12,552 nt of DNA from an uncultured Anaerolineaceae bacterium (GCA_937907495.1 CALESS010000240.1:1-12552), one strand, 5' to 3'. Shown: positions 1 to 7,629, counted from the stretch's first letter. Notes: generated from the letters alone by a model not told the origin. A program made the numbers and translations.

Positions 1-185
1 TGATTGAGTTTGTACCCAAGAACGATTCGCAGGTACAGCGTCTGTTGCAAACCCGGCTGGATATATTCCCTCAATACACGCCGGAAGGGTTTGAAGCAGC
101 CTTCGGCAAGTATTATCACACCCGGCAGCGGGTGGAAATTCCACAAACCCAACGCATTTTATACCTCCTGGAGAGGCAGGATTAA
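1..185 (+). CDS. C-terminal end of a probable class I SAM-dependent methyltransferase (5' partial)
   Basis: The frame beginning at base 3 is open from the window edge to a TAA at 183-185 and gives 60 residues, starting IEFVPKNDSQVQRLL and ending YLLERQD. The text 'FVPK.DSQVQRLL..R.DIFPQYT.EGFEAAF' and the closing 'R.LYLLER' match, from memory, the end of a group of bacterial class I methyltransferases in which the C-terminal strand pair completes the Rossmann-like fold. The SAM-binding motifs would lie upstream, outside the window, so catalysis cannot be checked and the substrate is unknown. The stop is 21 bases before the next start on the same strand, so the two genes are probably co-transcribed. 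A 68-codon frame overlapping it at 4-210 has no family resemblance and is a shadow. Confidence 0.65.
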   Translation, partial: IEFVPKNDSQVQRLLQTRLDIFPQYTPEGFEAAFGKYYHTRQRVEIPQTQRILYLLERQD

Positions 186-206
186 GGCGGAGGGCGTGAG
201 GGGAAA

Positions 207-1697
207 ATGAAAAATCAAGCCCGGTATTATCCTGTCCTGCTGGGAATCTATTCCGCCCTGGGGTTGGTCAGTTCCAACATTGACCAAATGCGCCTGAAAG
301 AAGGCGTTCGTTCCATTGTCATTGCCGTCCTTTTCTCTCTGCTGGTTTATTTGCTTTTCTCCTGGCGCATCCGGGATAAGGAAAAAGCCAGCCTGTTGAG
401 TGCCCTGTTCCTCCTATTCTTCTTTGCATATGGGCATCTTTACGATGCACTGGAGGGCCTAAAAATCGTCGGGGTGGTTTTAGGCCGCCACCGCTACCTC
501 TTCCCTGCCTGGCTGCTGGTATCCGCAGCCCTCGGATGGTGGGTGTATAAGCGCTCCTGGAAACTGGGTACCACCACCCGCTTTCTCGGCCTGGTGAGCA
601 TCATCTTACTGGTATTGCCCATCATCCACATCGGCTCGTACGAGTGGGGAAGATATCGGACAATGCAGGAGCCAGATTCCCAGGCTGGGCAATCCTCCCC
701 ACAGCAAAAATTACCCGGCTCGGCGGGGTATCTGCCGGATATTTATTACATCATCCTGGATGGATATCCGCGCCAGGACGCCCTGTCCAAATACATGGAC
801 TTTGACAATCAATATTTTATAGAACAATTGGAAGGACTTGGATTTACGGTTCCGACCTGCTCGCAAAGTAACTACGCAATGACCCTGCTCTCGCTTTCTA
901 CCTCGCTGAATATGAATTATGTGGAGGCGCTTGGCGAAGGCAGCCTGGAAGGGAAGATTCTGAATAGCCAGGCCCGCAAGCTGCTGGAAGAGCATGGTTA
1001 CCAAACCGTGGCGCTGCAAAGCAGCATTTGGTTCACGGATTTTGTGGATGCAGACCATTACATCAGCCAGAACCAACCGGTGTTGAGTTCCTTTTTTGAT
1101 TTTTCCCGGCTCACGGAATTTGAAGTGGTTTACCTGCGAACGACTGTGCTGCGGCCTCTGGAGGAGGCAAAAACCGCCTGGCTGGATGCACTCTTCCAGG
1201 ATCACCGGCAGGAATTGTACGACCTGATAATGTTCCAAATGGATCAATTGGAACTTGTTCCGCAAATCGAGGGGCCCAAGTTCGTTTTCGCTCATATCCT
1301 GGCACCGCATGCCCGCGAGGCTTATTTCAATGCCGAGGGCGAGTTTGCCTATTCGCACTCAGACGCCGCCTTGACCGAAGAATTCCAACATCTGAATCAA
1401 AGAACCCTTGAAATTGTTCAAACCATCCTGGCCGGGTCGGAAAAGCCGCCCGTGATCATCATTCAAGGGGATCATGGTCTCGATACCGAAGTCCGGATGG
1501 CAATTTTCAATGCTTACCATCTGCCCGGAGAGGGTGCAAAGCAGATCTATCCAGCCATCACCCCGGTCAACAGCTTTCGGGTGGTGTTCAACACCTACCT
1601 CGGAGAGGATTTTCCGCTCCTGCCAGATGTGAGCTTTTATTCGCCGTATGAGGATATGTTCAACTTCACCCCGGTACAATACCCCTGCACCCCCTAG
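207..1697 (+). CDS. Membrane-anchored alkaline phosphatase/sulfatase-superfamily protein
   Basis: 496 residues. The ATG at 207 follows a GAGGGG-type ribosome-binding site, which fixes the start. Five hydrophobic segments lie at about 8-24, 34-53, 62-79, 98-115 and 126-143. A polar linker (150-176) leads to a soluble domain that opens with PDIYYIILDGYPR (177-189), the metal-binding opening strand of the alkaline phosphatase/sulfatase fold. Further fold landmarks are SNYAMTLLSLSTSLNM (221-236), where Thr226 is the best placed nucleophile; FVFAHILAPH (359-368), with two histidines; and IIIQGDHG (417-424), the Asp-His metal pair. The layout resembles LtaS or phosphoethanolamine transferases, with a multi-helix membrane part and an outside catalytic domain. 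There is no C-x-P-x-R sulfatase signature, so true sulfatase activity is unlikely. A role in modifying a surface glycan or lipid is inference; the substrate is unknown. It sits behind a methyltransferase and ends at a strong terminator. Confidence 0.85.
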   Translation: MKNQARYYPVLLGIYSALGLVSSNIDQMRLKEGVRSIVIAVLFSLLVYLLFSWRIRDKEKASLLSALFLLFFFAYGHLYDALEGLKIVGVVLGRHRYLFPAWLLVSAALGWWVYKRSWKLGTTTRFLGLVSIILLVLPIIHIGSYEWGRYRTMQEPDSQAGQSSPQQKLPGSAGYLPDIYYIILDGYPRQDALSKYMDFDNQYFIEQLEGLGFTVPTCSQSNYAMTLLSLSTSLNMNYVEALGEGSLEGKILNSQARKLLEEHGYQTVALQSSIWFTDFVDADHYISQNQPVLSSFFDFSRLTEFEVVYLRTTVLRPLEEAKTAWLDALFQDHRQELYDLIMFQMDQLELVPQIEGPKFVFAHILAPHAREAYFNAEGEFAYSHSDAALTEEFQHLNQRTLEIVQTILAGSEKPPVIIIQGDHGLDTEVRMAIFNAYHLPGEGAKQIYPAITPVNSFRVVFNTYLGEDFPLLPDVSFYSPYEDMFNFTPVQYPCTP

Positions 1698-1722
1698 TTT
1701 TCCTCCCACTGCAACAGACGCA

Positions 1723-1760
1723 AAGAGAGTCCCACTTTCAGATGGGACTCTCTTATTTTT
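1723..1760 (+). terminator. Rho-independent terminator between convergent genes
   Basis: A perfect 12-bp stem (1723-1734 with 1743-1754, AAGAGAGTCCCA / TGGGACTCTCTT) encloses an 8-base loop and is followed by ATTTTT. It is 25 bases past the stop of the + strand membrane phosphatase gene. Read on the - strand, the same stem is preceded by an A-rich run and followed by TTTG, so it may also stop transcripts arriving from the convergent UPF0316 gene, though less efficiently. Confidence 0.92.
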
Positions 1761-1777
1761 CACGTTGGGGGGTGATT

Positions 1778-2311
1778 TTACGCCCGCCAGAAGCCGCGCC
1801 GCAGCGGACGCACATCTTCTGCGGTGACAAAGGCTTCGGGGTCAGCTTCCAGGATGATGGTCTCGGCGTGGTCAATCGCCCTGCGCTTGACATCTACATG
1901 CAGCACGCTGACCGTGCCGCTGCGGCCGCGCCCGGCAATTTCTGTCACCGCGTAGCCGGCCTCCCGCAGTTGATCTGCGATGGTAGATCCGCGCTGGCTG
2001 GACATGATGGTGAGTTGGATATGACCGATCGCCAGCCGCTCTTCGATGAACATTCCCACCACGTTACCGGTGGCGAATCCGCCGGCGTACCCCAGCAGAC
2101 TGAGAATGTTGTTCATGTTGGCCAGGGCAGAGCTGATGGCAATTACAAACACCGCCGACTGGAAGAAGCCCAAAATCCAGGAGAGGGTCTTCTTACCGCG
2201 CACTACGAACAACAGGCGGACCGTGTCCATGGACATATCCACCACCCGCAGGGCAAAGATGCTTAAGGCCACCACCACGGCCGTCCAGGTAAATTCCAGG
2301 CTTAAATGCAT
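1778..2311 (-). CDS. UPF0316 membrane protein (DUF5698 + DUF2179)
   Basis: 177 residues, the usual size of the UPF0316 family (Bacillus YebE-like). Three hydrophobic helices lie at about 8-25, 44-62 and 66-88, including the family-typical stretch LRVVDMSMDTVRLLFVVRG (21-39) and a GNVVGMFIEERLAIG turn (82-96). A cytosolic domain of about 75 residues (about 100-170) corresponds to DUF2179, the domain also found at the C-terminus of YitT proteins. No catalytic residues are recognisable and the family's function is not established; a sensory or transport role is conjecture. The ATG is preceded by TAGGAG, and this ribosome-binding site overlaps the TAG stop of the phosphorylase gene. The 9-base gap and shared sequence indicate translational coupling with the phosphorylase. 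The gene ends about 20 bases from a strong hairpin. Confidence 0.88.
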   Translation of the reverse strand: MHLSLEFTWTAVVVALSIFALRVVDMSMDTVRLLFVVRGKKTLSWILGFFQSAVFVIAISSALANMNNILSLLGYAGGFATGNVVGMFIEERLAIGHIQLTIMSSQRGSTIADQLREAGYAVTEIAGRGRSGTVSVLHVDVKRRAIDHAETIILEADPEAFVTAEDVRPLRRGFWRA

Positions 2312-2320
2312 GGCAGGCTC

Positions 2321-4474
2321 CTACTCTTCTTCCTCAATGGAAGGCAAATACATCTGGGTCATATATTCCTTGAGCATGCGGCGCAAGGAGAATTGGGGGA
2401 TAAGGGTGCGCATGGACTCTTTGACCCGCAACATCCAGTCGGCGGACATGCCGTCTGCACTGCGGTTGGTGTAATACAGCGGGATGATCTCGTTTTCCAG
2501 GGTGTCGTACAGGCCTTCTGCATCTGCGTCATCCTGCTCGTTGTAGTCGGTGTATTCCCGTTCTTCGCCGATGGACCAGCCGTTACGCCCATTGTAACCC
2601 TCGCGCCACCAGCCATCCAGCACGGAGAAGTTGAGCGCACCATTCAGGGCAGCCTTCATGCCGCTGGTGCCACTGGCCTCATTCGGGCGGCGGGGCGTAT
2701 TCAACCAGACATCCACCCCCTGCACCAGGTAGCGGGCCAGGTTCATGTCGTAATCTTCCAGGAAGACCAGCCGCCCGCCGGTGCGCGCATCTTTGACGGT
2801 GCGGTAAACCTGCTGGATGATCAGCTTGCCGGGTTCATCCGCCGGGTGGGCTTTACCCGCAAAAACGATTTGCACCGGCATATTGGCGTTATTGATGATA
2901 CTCATCAGGCGGTCCAGGTTGCGCAAAATCAGGTTGCCGCGCTTGTAGGTGGCAAAGCGGCGGGCAAAGCCGATGGTGAGGGAGTATGGCTCCAACAGCA
3001 CACCGCCGGCAATCACCTGCACCGGATGAACGCCGCCCTGCAGCCACTGGCGGCGGGCGCGCTCCTCGGCGAACAATACCAGTTTGCGCTTAAGGTGGCG
3101 GCGCACCAGCCACAACTCGGCATCCGGTATGTTATTGACCTGCGACCACAGGTCCGGGTCATCCACATGCTGCATCCAATCGGCTCCAAAATAGCGCTCG
3201 AAGAGCAGGCGCATGCGGCGGGCCAGCCAGGTGCCGGTATGAACGCCGTTGGTGATGTGGGTAATCGGCACATCCTCCACCCGGGTATTGGGGTAGAGGA
3301 ACTGCCACATCTGGCGCGAAACTTCGCCATGCAGCTCCGAGACGGCGTTACGATGGTTGGAAAGGTGCAACGCCAGGACGGGCATGCAGAAGGAATCGCC
3401 CCATTGCTGTTTCTGGTAACCCAGGGCAACGAACTGGTCGCGGGTCAGTCCCAGCTCACCCAGCAGGGGGGTGAAGTATTTCTCCGCCATCCACAGTGGG
3501 AACTGGTCGTTGCCCGCCGGCACCGGGGTATGGGTGGTGAAAACGTTGTTATGGCGGATGATTTCAGCGGCCTGTTGGTAGGTTTTGCCTTCCGATACCA
3601 GCTCGCGCAGGCGTTCCAGCGCCAGGAAAGCCGAGTGGCCTTCGTTCATGTGCCAGACATCCGGGCTGTAGCCCAGCAGGCGCAGCGCCCGCACTCCGCC
3701 CATGCCCAGCAGGATTTCCTGCGAGATGCGAATATCCAGGTCGTTGGAGTAAAGTTTGTCGGTCAGGGTGCGGTCATAAGCAGAATTCGCCTCAACGTTC
3801 GAATCCAGCAGGATGAGCGAAACCCGCCCCACCTGCACTTCCCACAGGCGGGCAAACACCGTCCGTCCGGGCAGGTCCACTGAAACCAGGGCCGGGTCGC
3901 CGCTCTCGGTATAGAGCGGGATGACCGGCGCCAGTTCTGAATCCAGGTGGAAGGTGCGGGTTTCCTGCCAGCCGTCTTCCGTGATGCGCTGGGTGAAGTA
4001 GCCCTGGTTGTAGATGAAACCCACCCCGGTCAGGGGCAGGCCAAGATCACTGGCTTCCTTGATGTGGTCGCCGGAGAGAATACCCAGGCCGCCCGCATAG
4101 ACGGGCAGCGATTCGTGCAGGCCAAATTCAAAGGAGAAGTAGGCGATCTGTTTGTTTTTCAGTTTGGGGTAGGTTTTGCTGTACCAGGTGCTGGCGGGTT
4201 TCAGGTAGGCATCGAAGTTGCGCATCACCCGGTCATAATAGTCCAGGTAGTGCTGGTCGGAGGTGACGGCGTTGAGGCGGGGGCGGTCCACCTTGCGGAG
4301 GAAGGCCACCGGGTTGTGGTAGAGACGCTCCCAGAGGGGTTTGTCAATCTGGGCGAAAAGGATTTGGGCTTCGGGGTTCCAGATCCACCAGGTGTTGTAG
4401 GCAAGCTGACCCAGCCGGCTGATGCGGCGGGGCAGGCTGAAGGAATTGGGGATTTCCCTGCGAATTTTTTCCAT
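2321..4474 (-). CDS. glgP: Alpha-glucan (glycogen/maltodextrin) phosphorylase, GT35
   Basis: 717 residues. It releases glucose 1-phosphate from the non-reducing ends of alpha-1,4-glucans using pyridoxal phosphate. The N-terminal part (about 15-105, LAYNTWWIWNPEAQILF) is the DUF3417 cap seen on the short phosphorylase subfamily ('alpha-glucan family phosphorylase'), which differs from the ~800-residue GlgP of enterobacteria. The catalytic part has YFSFEFGLHESLPVYAGGLG (112-131), HMNEGHSAFLALER (275-288), THTPVPAGND (314-323), ITHITNGVHT (404-413), and RPNEASGTSGMKAALNGALN (596-615), where Lys607 is the expected PLP Schiff-base lysine. Length is normal and no key motif is missing. The ATG at 4474 has only a weak GTGAG upstream, but homology to DUF3417 starts immediately. 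An extended -10 promoter lies about 70 bases upstream. It is followed 9 bases later by the UPF0316 gene. Role: mobilisation of storage glycogen or use of maltodextrin. Confidence 0.95.
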   Translation of the reverse strand: MEKIRREIPNSFSLPRRISRLGQLAYNTWWIWNPEAQILFAQIDKPLWERLYHNPVAFLRKVDRPRLNAVTSDQHYLDYYDRVMRNFDAYLKPASTWYSKTYPKLKNKQIAYFSFEFGLHESLPVYAGGLGILSGDHIKEASDLGLPLTGVGFIYNQGYFTQRITEDGWQETRTFHLDSELAPVIPLYTESGDPALVSVDLPGRTVFARLWEVQVGRVSLILLDSNVEANSAYDRTLTDKLYSNDLDIRISQEILLGMGGVRALRLLGYSPDVWHMNEGHSAFLALERLRELVSEGKTYQQAAEIIRHNNVFTTHTPVPAGNDQFPLWMAEKYFTPLLGELGLTRDQFVALGYQKQQWGDSFCMPVLALHLSNHRNAVSELHGEVSRQMWQFLYPNTRVEDVPITHITNGVHTGTWLARRMRLLFERYFGADWMQHVDDPDLWSQVNNIPDAELWLVRRHLKRKLVLFAEERARRQWLQGGVHPVQVIAGGVLLEPYSLTIGFARRFATYKRGNLILRNLDRLMSIINNANMPVQIVFAGKAHPADEPGKLIIQQVYRTVKDARTGGRLVFLEDYDMNLARYLVQGVDVWLNTPRRPNEASGTSGMKAALNGALNFSVLDGWWREGYNGRNGWSIGEEREYTDYNEQDDADAEGLYDTLENEIIPLYYTNRSADGMSADWMLRVKESMRTLIPQFSLRRMLKEYMTQMYLPSIEEEE

Positions 4475-4515
4475 GAAATTAATCTCACTGTTTGATCATA
4501 GGATAAGGTCCATGC

Positions 4516-4530
4516 GCCCGCTGACCGGGC
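4516..4530 (-). promoter_or_regulatory. Small stem-loop in the glgP leader
   Basis: GCCCG and CGGGC flank a 5-base loop. If transcription starts near 4535, this stem is at the very 5' end of the glgP mRNA. It is too short to be a terminator or riboswitch on its own. It could stabilise the 5' end, or it could be chance in GC-rich DNA. Confidence 0.3.
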
Positions 4531-4542
4531 ACATACCGAAAA

Positions 4543-4551
4543 ATTATACCA
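4543..4551 (-). promoter_or_regulatory. Extended -10 promoter for glgP
   Basis: On the - strand the sequence reads TGGTATAAT: a perfect TATAAT (4543-4548) preceded by the TG-N extension (4549-4551). No -35 resembling TTGACA is present at the right distance, which fits extended -10 promoters. Predicted initiation near 4535 gives a leader of about 60 bases to the glgP ATG. An inverted repeat (4570-4587) abuts the -35 side and could be an operator. Assigned from sequence match only. Confidence 0.6.
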
Positions 4552-4652
4552 TTAGCAAATGCCTGTTTTGGCTGCGCGGCGGCAGCCAGTGAAAACTCTT
4601 ATTTTTGCGCAGGGCTGAATCTTTTCGGGTTCCACGGGGCGGGGTCTATTAA

Positions 4653-4681
4653 AGGTGGTTGATCACCGCGATCAACCACCT
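4653..4681 (-). terminator. Perfect 12-bp hairpin downstream of the MFS gene
   Basis: AGGTGGTTGATC (4653-4664) and GATCAACCACCT (4670-4681) form a perfect stem around a 5-base loop, 68 bases past the stop of the leftward MFS gene. The tail on that strand is only TTAATAG, a weak U-tract. The other strand continues TGTTGTTTCTCATCTTTTTT, which is more T-rich but has no upstream gene to terminate. Most likely it ends or shields the MFS/glycosyltransferase transcript; a protein-binding palindrome is the alternative. Confidence 0.55.
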
Positions 4682-4748
4682 GTTGTTTCTCATCTTTTTT
4701 GCTCACCGGTGCGAATTGCGGCGAAACAACGCCAGAAAATGGCTTTCC

Positions 4749-6032
4749 CTACATCCGGCGCACCACCGGGTAGCGCAGGGCGACATACGCTCCGTAAATG
4801 AGGGAGAGACCCGCCCCCAGGCCCAGCGTAAGGGGTACACCTACCCAATCCGCCATGAAGCCCGCCTGCAAGCCTCCCAGCCGCATAAAGGTTTGGAAGG
4901 TCATGGTATAAACCGCCATAATCCGGCCGCGCAGGGCATCGGGCGCCAACAGTTGGATCAGCGTGTTGGTGAGCGCGTTCTGCCAGACGAACATCACCCC
5001 CACCCCCATCAGCAAGCCCAGGGTAAGCAGGAAGGAGCGGGAAAAGGCCACCGCCACCAGCAGCAGCGGAAACCCCAGGTTGCCCACTGTCAGCCAGCGG
5101 CCGCGCCGGGCGCCATCCGGCAGGGAAGCCACCGTCAGCGCGCCGACCACTGCGCCAATGCCCACCGCCGCCATTAACATCCCCAGCGGCAGAGCCTCCG
5201 GCGCCTGGCAGGTCAACCAACCGGTTTGCGGATCACAAATGCTGCGAATGACCGGTTGGGCGCTGGCAGAGAGAACCTGGTCAGCCACAGCCGGCATCAG
5301 TGTATTGTAGGGCATGGAAAGAAAAGCGCTCACCGCCACCAGGCTGACCAAAATCATCAGGTTGCGGTTCTGCACAATAAATTTCATCCCCTCCAGGATA
5401 TGCCCCGGCAGCGGGCGGCTGCGGAGCGCCTTCGCGGGGGTCTGCGGCAGGTTGCGCATCAGCAGCAGGCTGATGATGACCGCCAAAAAGGTCAGCCCAT
5501 TGAGGAAGAAAGCCGTGCCTTCCCCGGTGATGGCGACAATCACCCCCGCCAGTGCCGGGCCGAGGGCGCGGGCGCCGTTGAACATGGCGGAGTTCAGGCC
5601 AATGGCATTGGTCAGGTCTTCCCGGCCTTCCACCAGTTCCACCGTGAACGCCTGCCGGGCGGGCAAATCCACCGCATTGGCCACCCCCAGCAGCAATGCC
5701 AGCACGTAGACGTGCCAGATCTGGACAATCCCGCTCCAGGTGAAGACAGCCAGGATGAGAGCCTGGATCAACATGGCCACCTGCGCCCATAAGATCACAG
5801 TGCGTTTGGAGACCCGATCCGAGAGGGAACCTCCCCACAGGCTGAACGGGATGAGCGGAATGAGCGCCATCAGGTTGACGATGCCCAGGGCGGCGGCTGA
5901 ACCGCTGAGGCGGTAAACCAGCACCTGCTGCGCCATAGCCTGCATCCAGGTGCCAATCAGCGAGACCCCCTGGCCGAAGAACCAGAGCCGGTAATTGTAA
6001 TGACGAAAGGCGCGGAAGGTGGTGGATGGCAT
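4749..6032 (-). CDS. MFS transporter of the MFS_3 (EntS-like exporter) family
   Basis: 427 residues with about 12 hydrophobic helices. It starts FRAFRHYNYRLWFFGQGVSL (6-25), the hallmark opening of MFS_3 exporters. It has the loop 2-3 motif GGSLSDRVSKR (67-77), VANAVDLPARQAFTVELV (117-134), NSAMFNGARALGPALAGV (147-164) and, in the second half, APDALRGRIMAVYTM (363-377). Members export small molecules such as siderophores, macrolides or other drugs by proton antiport; the substrate here is unknown. The extracytoplasmic loop between helices 7 and 8 (about 250-282) is longer than usual and carries Cys266 and Cys275, which could form a disulfide. The ATG at 6032 has no Shine-Dalgarno; a GATAAT hexamer ends 6 bases upstream, inside a 12-bp palindrome, suggesting a leaderless or tightly controlled transcript. 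The glycosyltransferase gene lies 70 bases upstream on the same strand without an obvious terminator between them. Confidence 0.9.
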   Translation of the reverse strand: MPSTTFRAFRHYNYRLWFFGQGVSLIGTWMQAMAQQVLVYRLSGSAAALGIVNLMALIPLIPFSLWGGSLSDRVSKRTVILWAQVAMLIQALILAVFTWSGIVQIWHVYVLALLLGVANAVDLPARQAFTVELVEGREDLTNAIGLNSAMFNGARALGPALAGVIVAITGEGTAFFLNGLTFLAVIISLLLMRNLPQTPAKALRSRPLPGHILEGMKFIVQNRNLMILVSLVAVSAFLSMPYNTLMPAVADQVLSASAQPVIRSICDPQTGWLTCQAPEALPLGMLMAAVGIGAVVGALTVASLPDGARRGRWLTVGNLGFPLLLVAVAFSRSFLLTLGLLMGVGVMFVWQNALTNTLIQLLAPDALRGRIMAVYTMTFQTFMRLGGLQAGFMADWVGVPLTLGLGAGLSLIYGAYVALRYPVVRRM

Positions 6033-6033
6033 A

Positions 6034-6045
6034 AGATAATTATCT
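6034..6045 (-). promoter_or_regulatory. 12-bp palindrome at the MFS start, overlapping a -10-like hexamer
   Basis: AGATAATTATCT is a perfect palindrome ending one base before the MFS ATG. It contains GATAAT (6039-6044, - strand), which would serve as a -10 box for a transcript beginning at or next to the start codon. AT-rich palindromes of this kind are typical operators for MarR- or TetR-type repressors of exporter genes, but no regulator gene is present in the window. Confidence 0.4.
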
Positions 6046-6102
6046 AATAAGTATTCTACTCAATATTCCGGCGATGGATGTTCTCTTTTATGGTTACTTT
6101 TG

Positions 6103-7629
6103 TCAGGTTTTGCGGATTTTCGACTTTTTACGCCACAGATCCCAGCCCCAACTGCCTGCCAGGATGGCAATGGAACTGATCAACACCAGCAAGACCGTCA
6201 ACGGAAAGCCCAGCGGCAGGCCATAGGCGGTATAACGCTCCACATACCAGTTGCTGAACAGCAGCAAAAAGACGCCCTCCACTGCCAGCCAGCGCACCAG
6301 CCATGGATCGCGGCGCTGACGGGCAAAACCCACCGCCCAGGCCGTCAATAACGCCATCCAGGGCAGTAAAAGGATCCGGTAACGCGGGTTATCCCACTGG
6401 TCACCGCCGGCGCGGGCTGAAGATAAAACGATCCACAGGGCAATGATGGCTGCCAGCCACAGCAGCAGTCGGCGCTGGCGCCCAGCCGGGGCTTTCCAAA
6501 CGCTAAATATGCCATACAGCAGGAAAGGCGCCAGGGCATACCAGCCCAGCGCCCGCAGGATGTTGATGGTCTTCCAGATGGCGGCAGCCGGGTCCGCCAG
6601 GGTGGCGGGCAGCACCGGTTGAGCCAGGCCATAGGCCGTGACCACCGGCACCCGCCAGTTCATGCTGAGCTTTTGGATCACCCACTGGATGATCCCGGAA
6701 CCTTGCCAGGTGAGGTGAGCGTCCCACAGGGCCGCTTCCCCCAGCCAGTTCCAACTCACCAGCACCAGCAGCAGGAAGCCGACCACCCCGGCGGCCAACC
6801 CCAGGCCCCGCCAGAAGCGCCGATCGGATTCCGCCAGCACATCCAGCCCGAACCAGACGGCGAGGATTCCGCCCGCCACCAGCCCCATGCGCCAGGAAAT
6901 GAGTACCATCCCCAGCAGGCTGAGAGCCAGGGTCAGCACGGAAAGGCGGCGGCGCTCCTGCCAGAGCAGCAACCCCCAGAAGGCGGCGGCAAACAAGCCC
7001 ACCAGGAAAGGCTCCCGCATTTGTGATGCGCCCAGCAGAATGGCCTCCGGGTAGAGTGCCATGATCCAGCCGGCGATCACCGCCGCCGGCAATCCCCAGC
7101 GTTTGCCCACCGCCCGGTAGGTGAACAGAACACCCAGCGCTCCAAACAGGGCTGTGAGGATGAGGATGACCACCGGGCGATGCACATTCGGGCTGAAGAG
7201 GCGGTAAACCGCGGCGCTGAGCGCCAGCAGACCACCGTATTGATCGCTGATGAAGCCCTCGCCGCGGAAGGCGTTCAGCAGGGGCTGACCGCTGGCTGCC
7301 AACTGCCAGGCCTGTCCATCCCGCTGGTAGGCATCAAAAAATACGTAACCTGCATTTTGTACTTCCTCGTCATAACCCACCACAGGCAGCAAGGTTTGCA
7401 GGGCCACCCCCGCCGCCAGCCGCAGCACAAAAGCCGCCAGCAGCATCCAGCCCAGGGCCCGCCCGCAGCCGGCGGACCGCCAGCCCCACAACACGACCCA
7501 TACACCCACCGTCAGCAGCAGGCTGTAAGCCCACCAGCCGCCCCAAAAGAGCGGAAGTGAGGTTAAAGCGGCCAACACGGCCCCGCCGCTGATGCCGATG
7601 AGGAGAGAGAGCAAGAGAATTTTTTTCAT
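6103..7629 (-). CDS. GT-C fold membrane glycosyltransferase (GT39/PMT-like)
   Basis: 508 residues, highly hydrophobic, with roughly ten or more helices. The first large extracytoplasmic loop holds YDEEVQNAGYVFFDAYQRD (86-104), with the acidic pair or triplet (Asp87, Glu88, Glu89) expected of GT-C enzymes that use polyprenyl-phosphate sugars. It continues to GFISDQYGGLLALSAAVYRL (125-144) and ASQMREPFLVG (201-211). This order (acidic loop, SDQYGG, then a YPEAILLG..QMREP segment) fits the ArnT/PMT-like superfamily. It would move a sugar from a lipid carrier to a protein or lipid outside the membrane. The acceptor is unknown and assignment to an exact CAZy family is uncertain. The C-terminal tail is basic (RKKSKIRKT). 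The ATG lacks a Shine-Dalgarno; AATAAT (7637-7642) stands 7 bases upstream. It is probably co-transcribed with the MFS gene 70 bases downstream. Confidence 0.75.
   Translation of the reverse strand: MKKILLLSLLIGISGGAVLAALTSLPLFWGGWWAYSLLLTVGVWVVLWGWRSAGCGRALGWMLLAAFVLRLAAGVALQTLLPVVGYDEEVQNAGYVFFDAYQRDGQAWQLAASGQPLLNAFRGEGFISDQYGGLLALSAAVYRLFSPNVHRPVVILILTALFGALGVLFTYRAVGKRWGLPAAVIAGWIMALYPEAILLGASQMREPFLVGLFAAAFWGLLLWQERRRLSVLTLALSLLGMVLISWRMGLVAGGILAVWFGLDVLAESDRRFWRGLGLAAGVVGFLLLVLVSWNWLGEAALWDAHLTWQGSGIIQWVIQKLSMNWRVPVVTAYGLAQPVLPATLADPAAAIWKTINILRALGWYALAPFLLYGIFSVWKAPAGRQRRLLLWLAAIIALWIVLSSARAGGDQWDNPRYRILLLPWMALLTAWAVGFARQRRDPWLVRWLAVEGVFLLLFSNWYVERYTAYGLPLGFPLTVLLVLISSIAILAGSWGWDLWRKKSKIRKT

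Larger units (their letters stand above)
4475..4748. other. Intergenic region with the phosphorylase promoter and several stem-loops
   Basis: This 274-base non-coding stretch lies between two genes transcribed leftwards. Reading leftwards it holds a perfect 12-bp hairpin (4653-4681), a GC-rich 6-bp inverted repeat GGCTGC/GCAGCC (4570-4587) just upstream of the promoter, an extended -10 element (4543-4551), and a small GCCCG/CGGGC stem (4516-4530) that would lie in the phosphorylase leader. I found no convincing open reading frame in it. Confidence 0.7.

Noticed and set aside
711..1358. 215-codon - strand frame inside the phosphatase-like gene
   Set aside because: It is antisense to the metal-binding domain and has no domain or ribosome-binding context.
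2306..3883. 525-codon open frame on the + strand, antisense to the phosphorylase gene
   Set aside because: It mirrors the codon phase of a well-conserved phosphorylase on the other strand, reads as low-complexity His/Gln/Val/Gly-rich text, and has no recognisable domain. It is a shadow of GC-rich codon usage.
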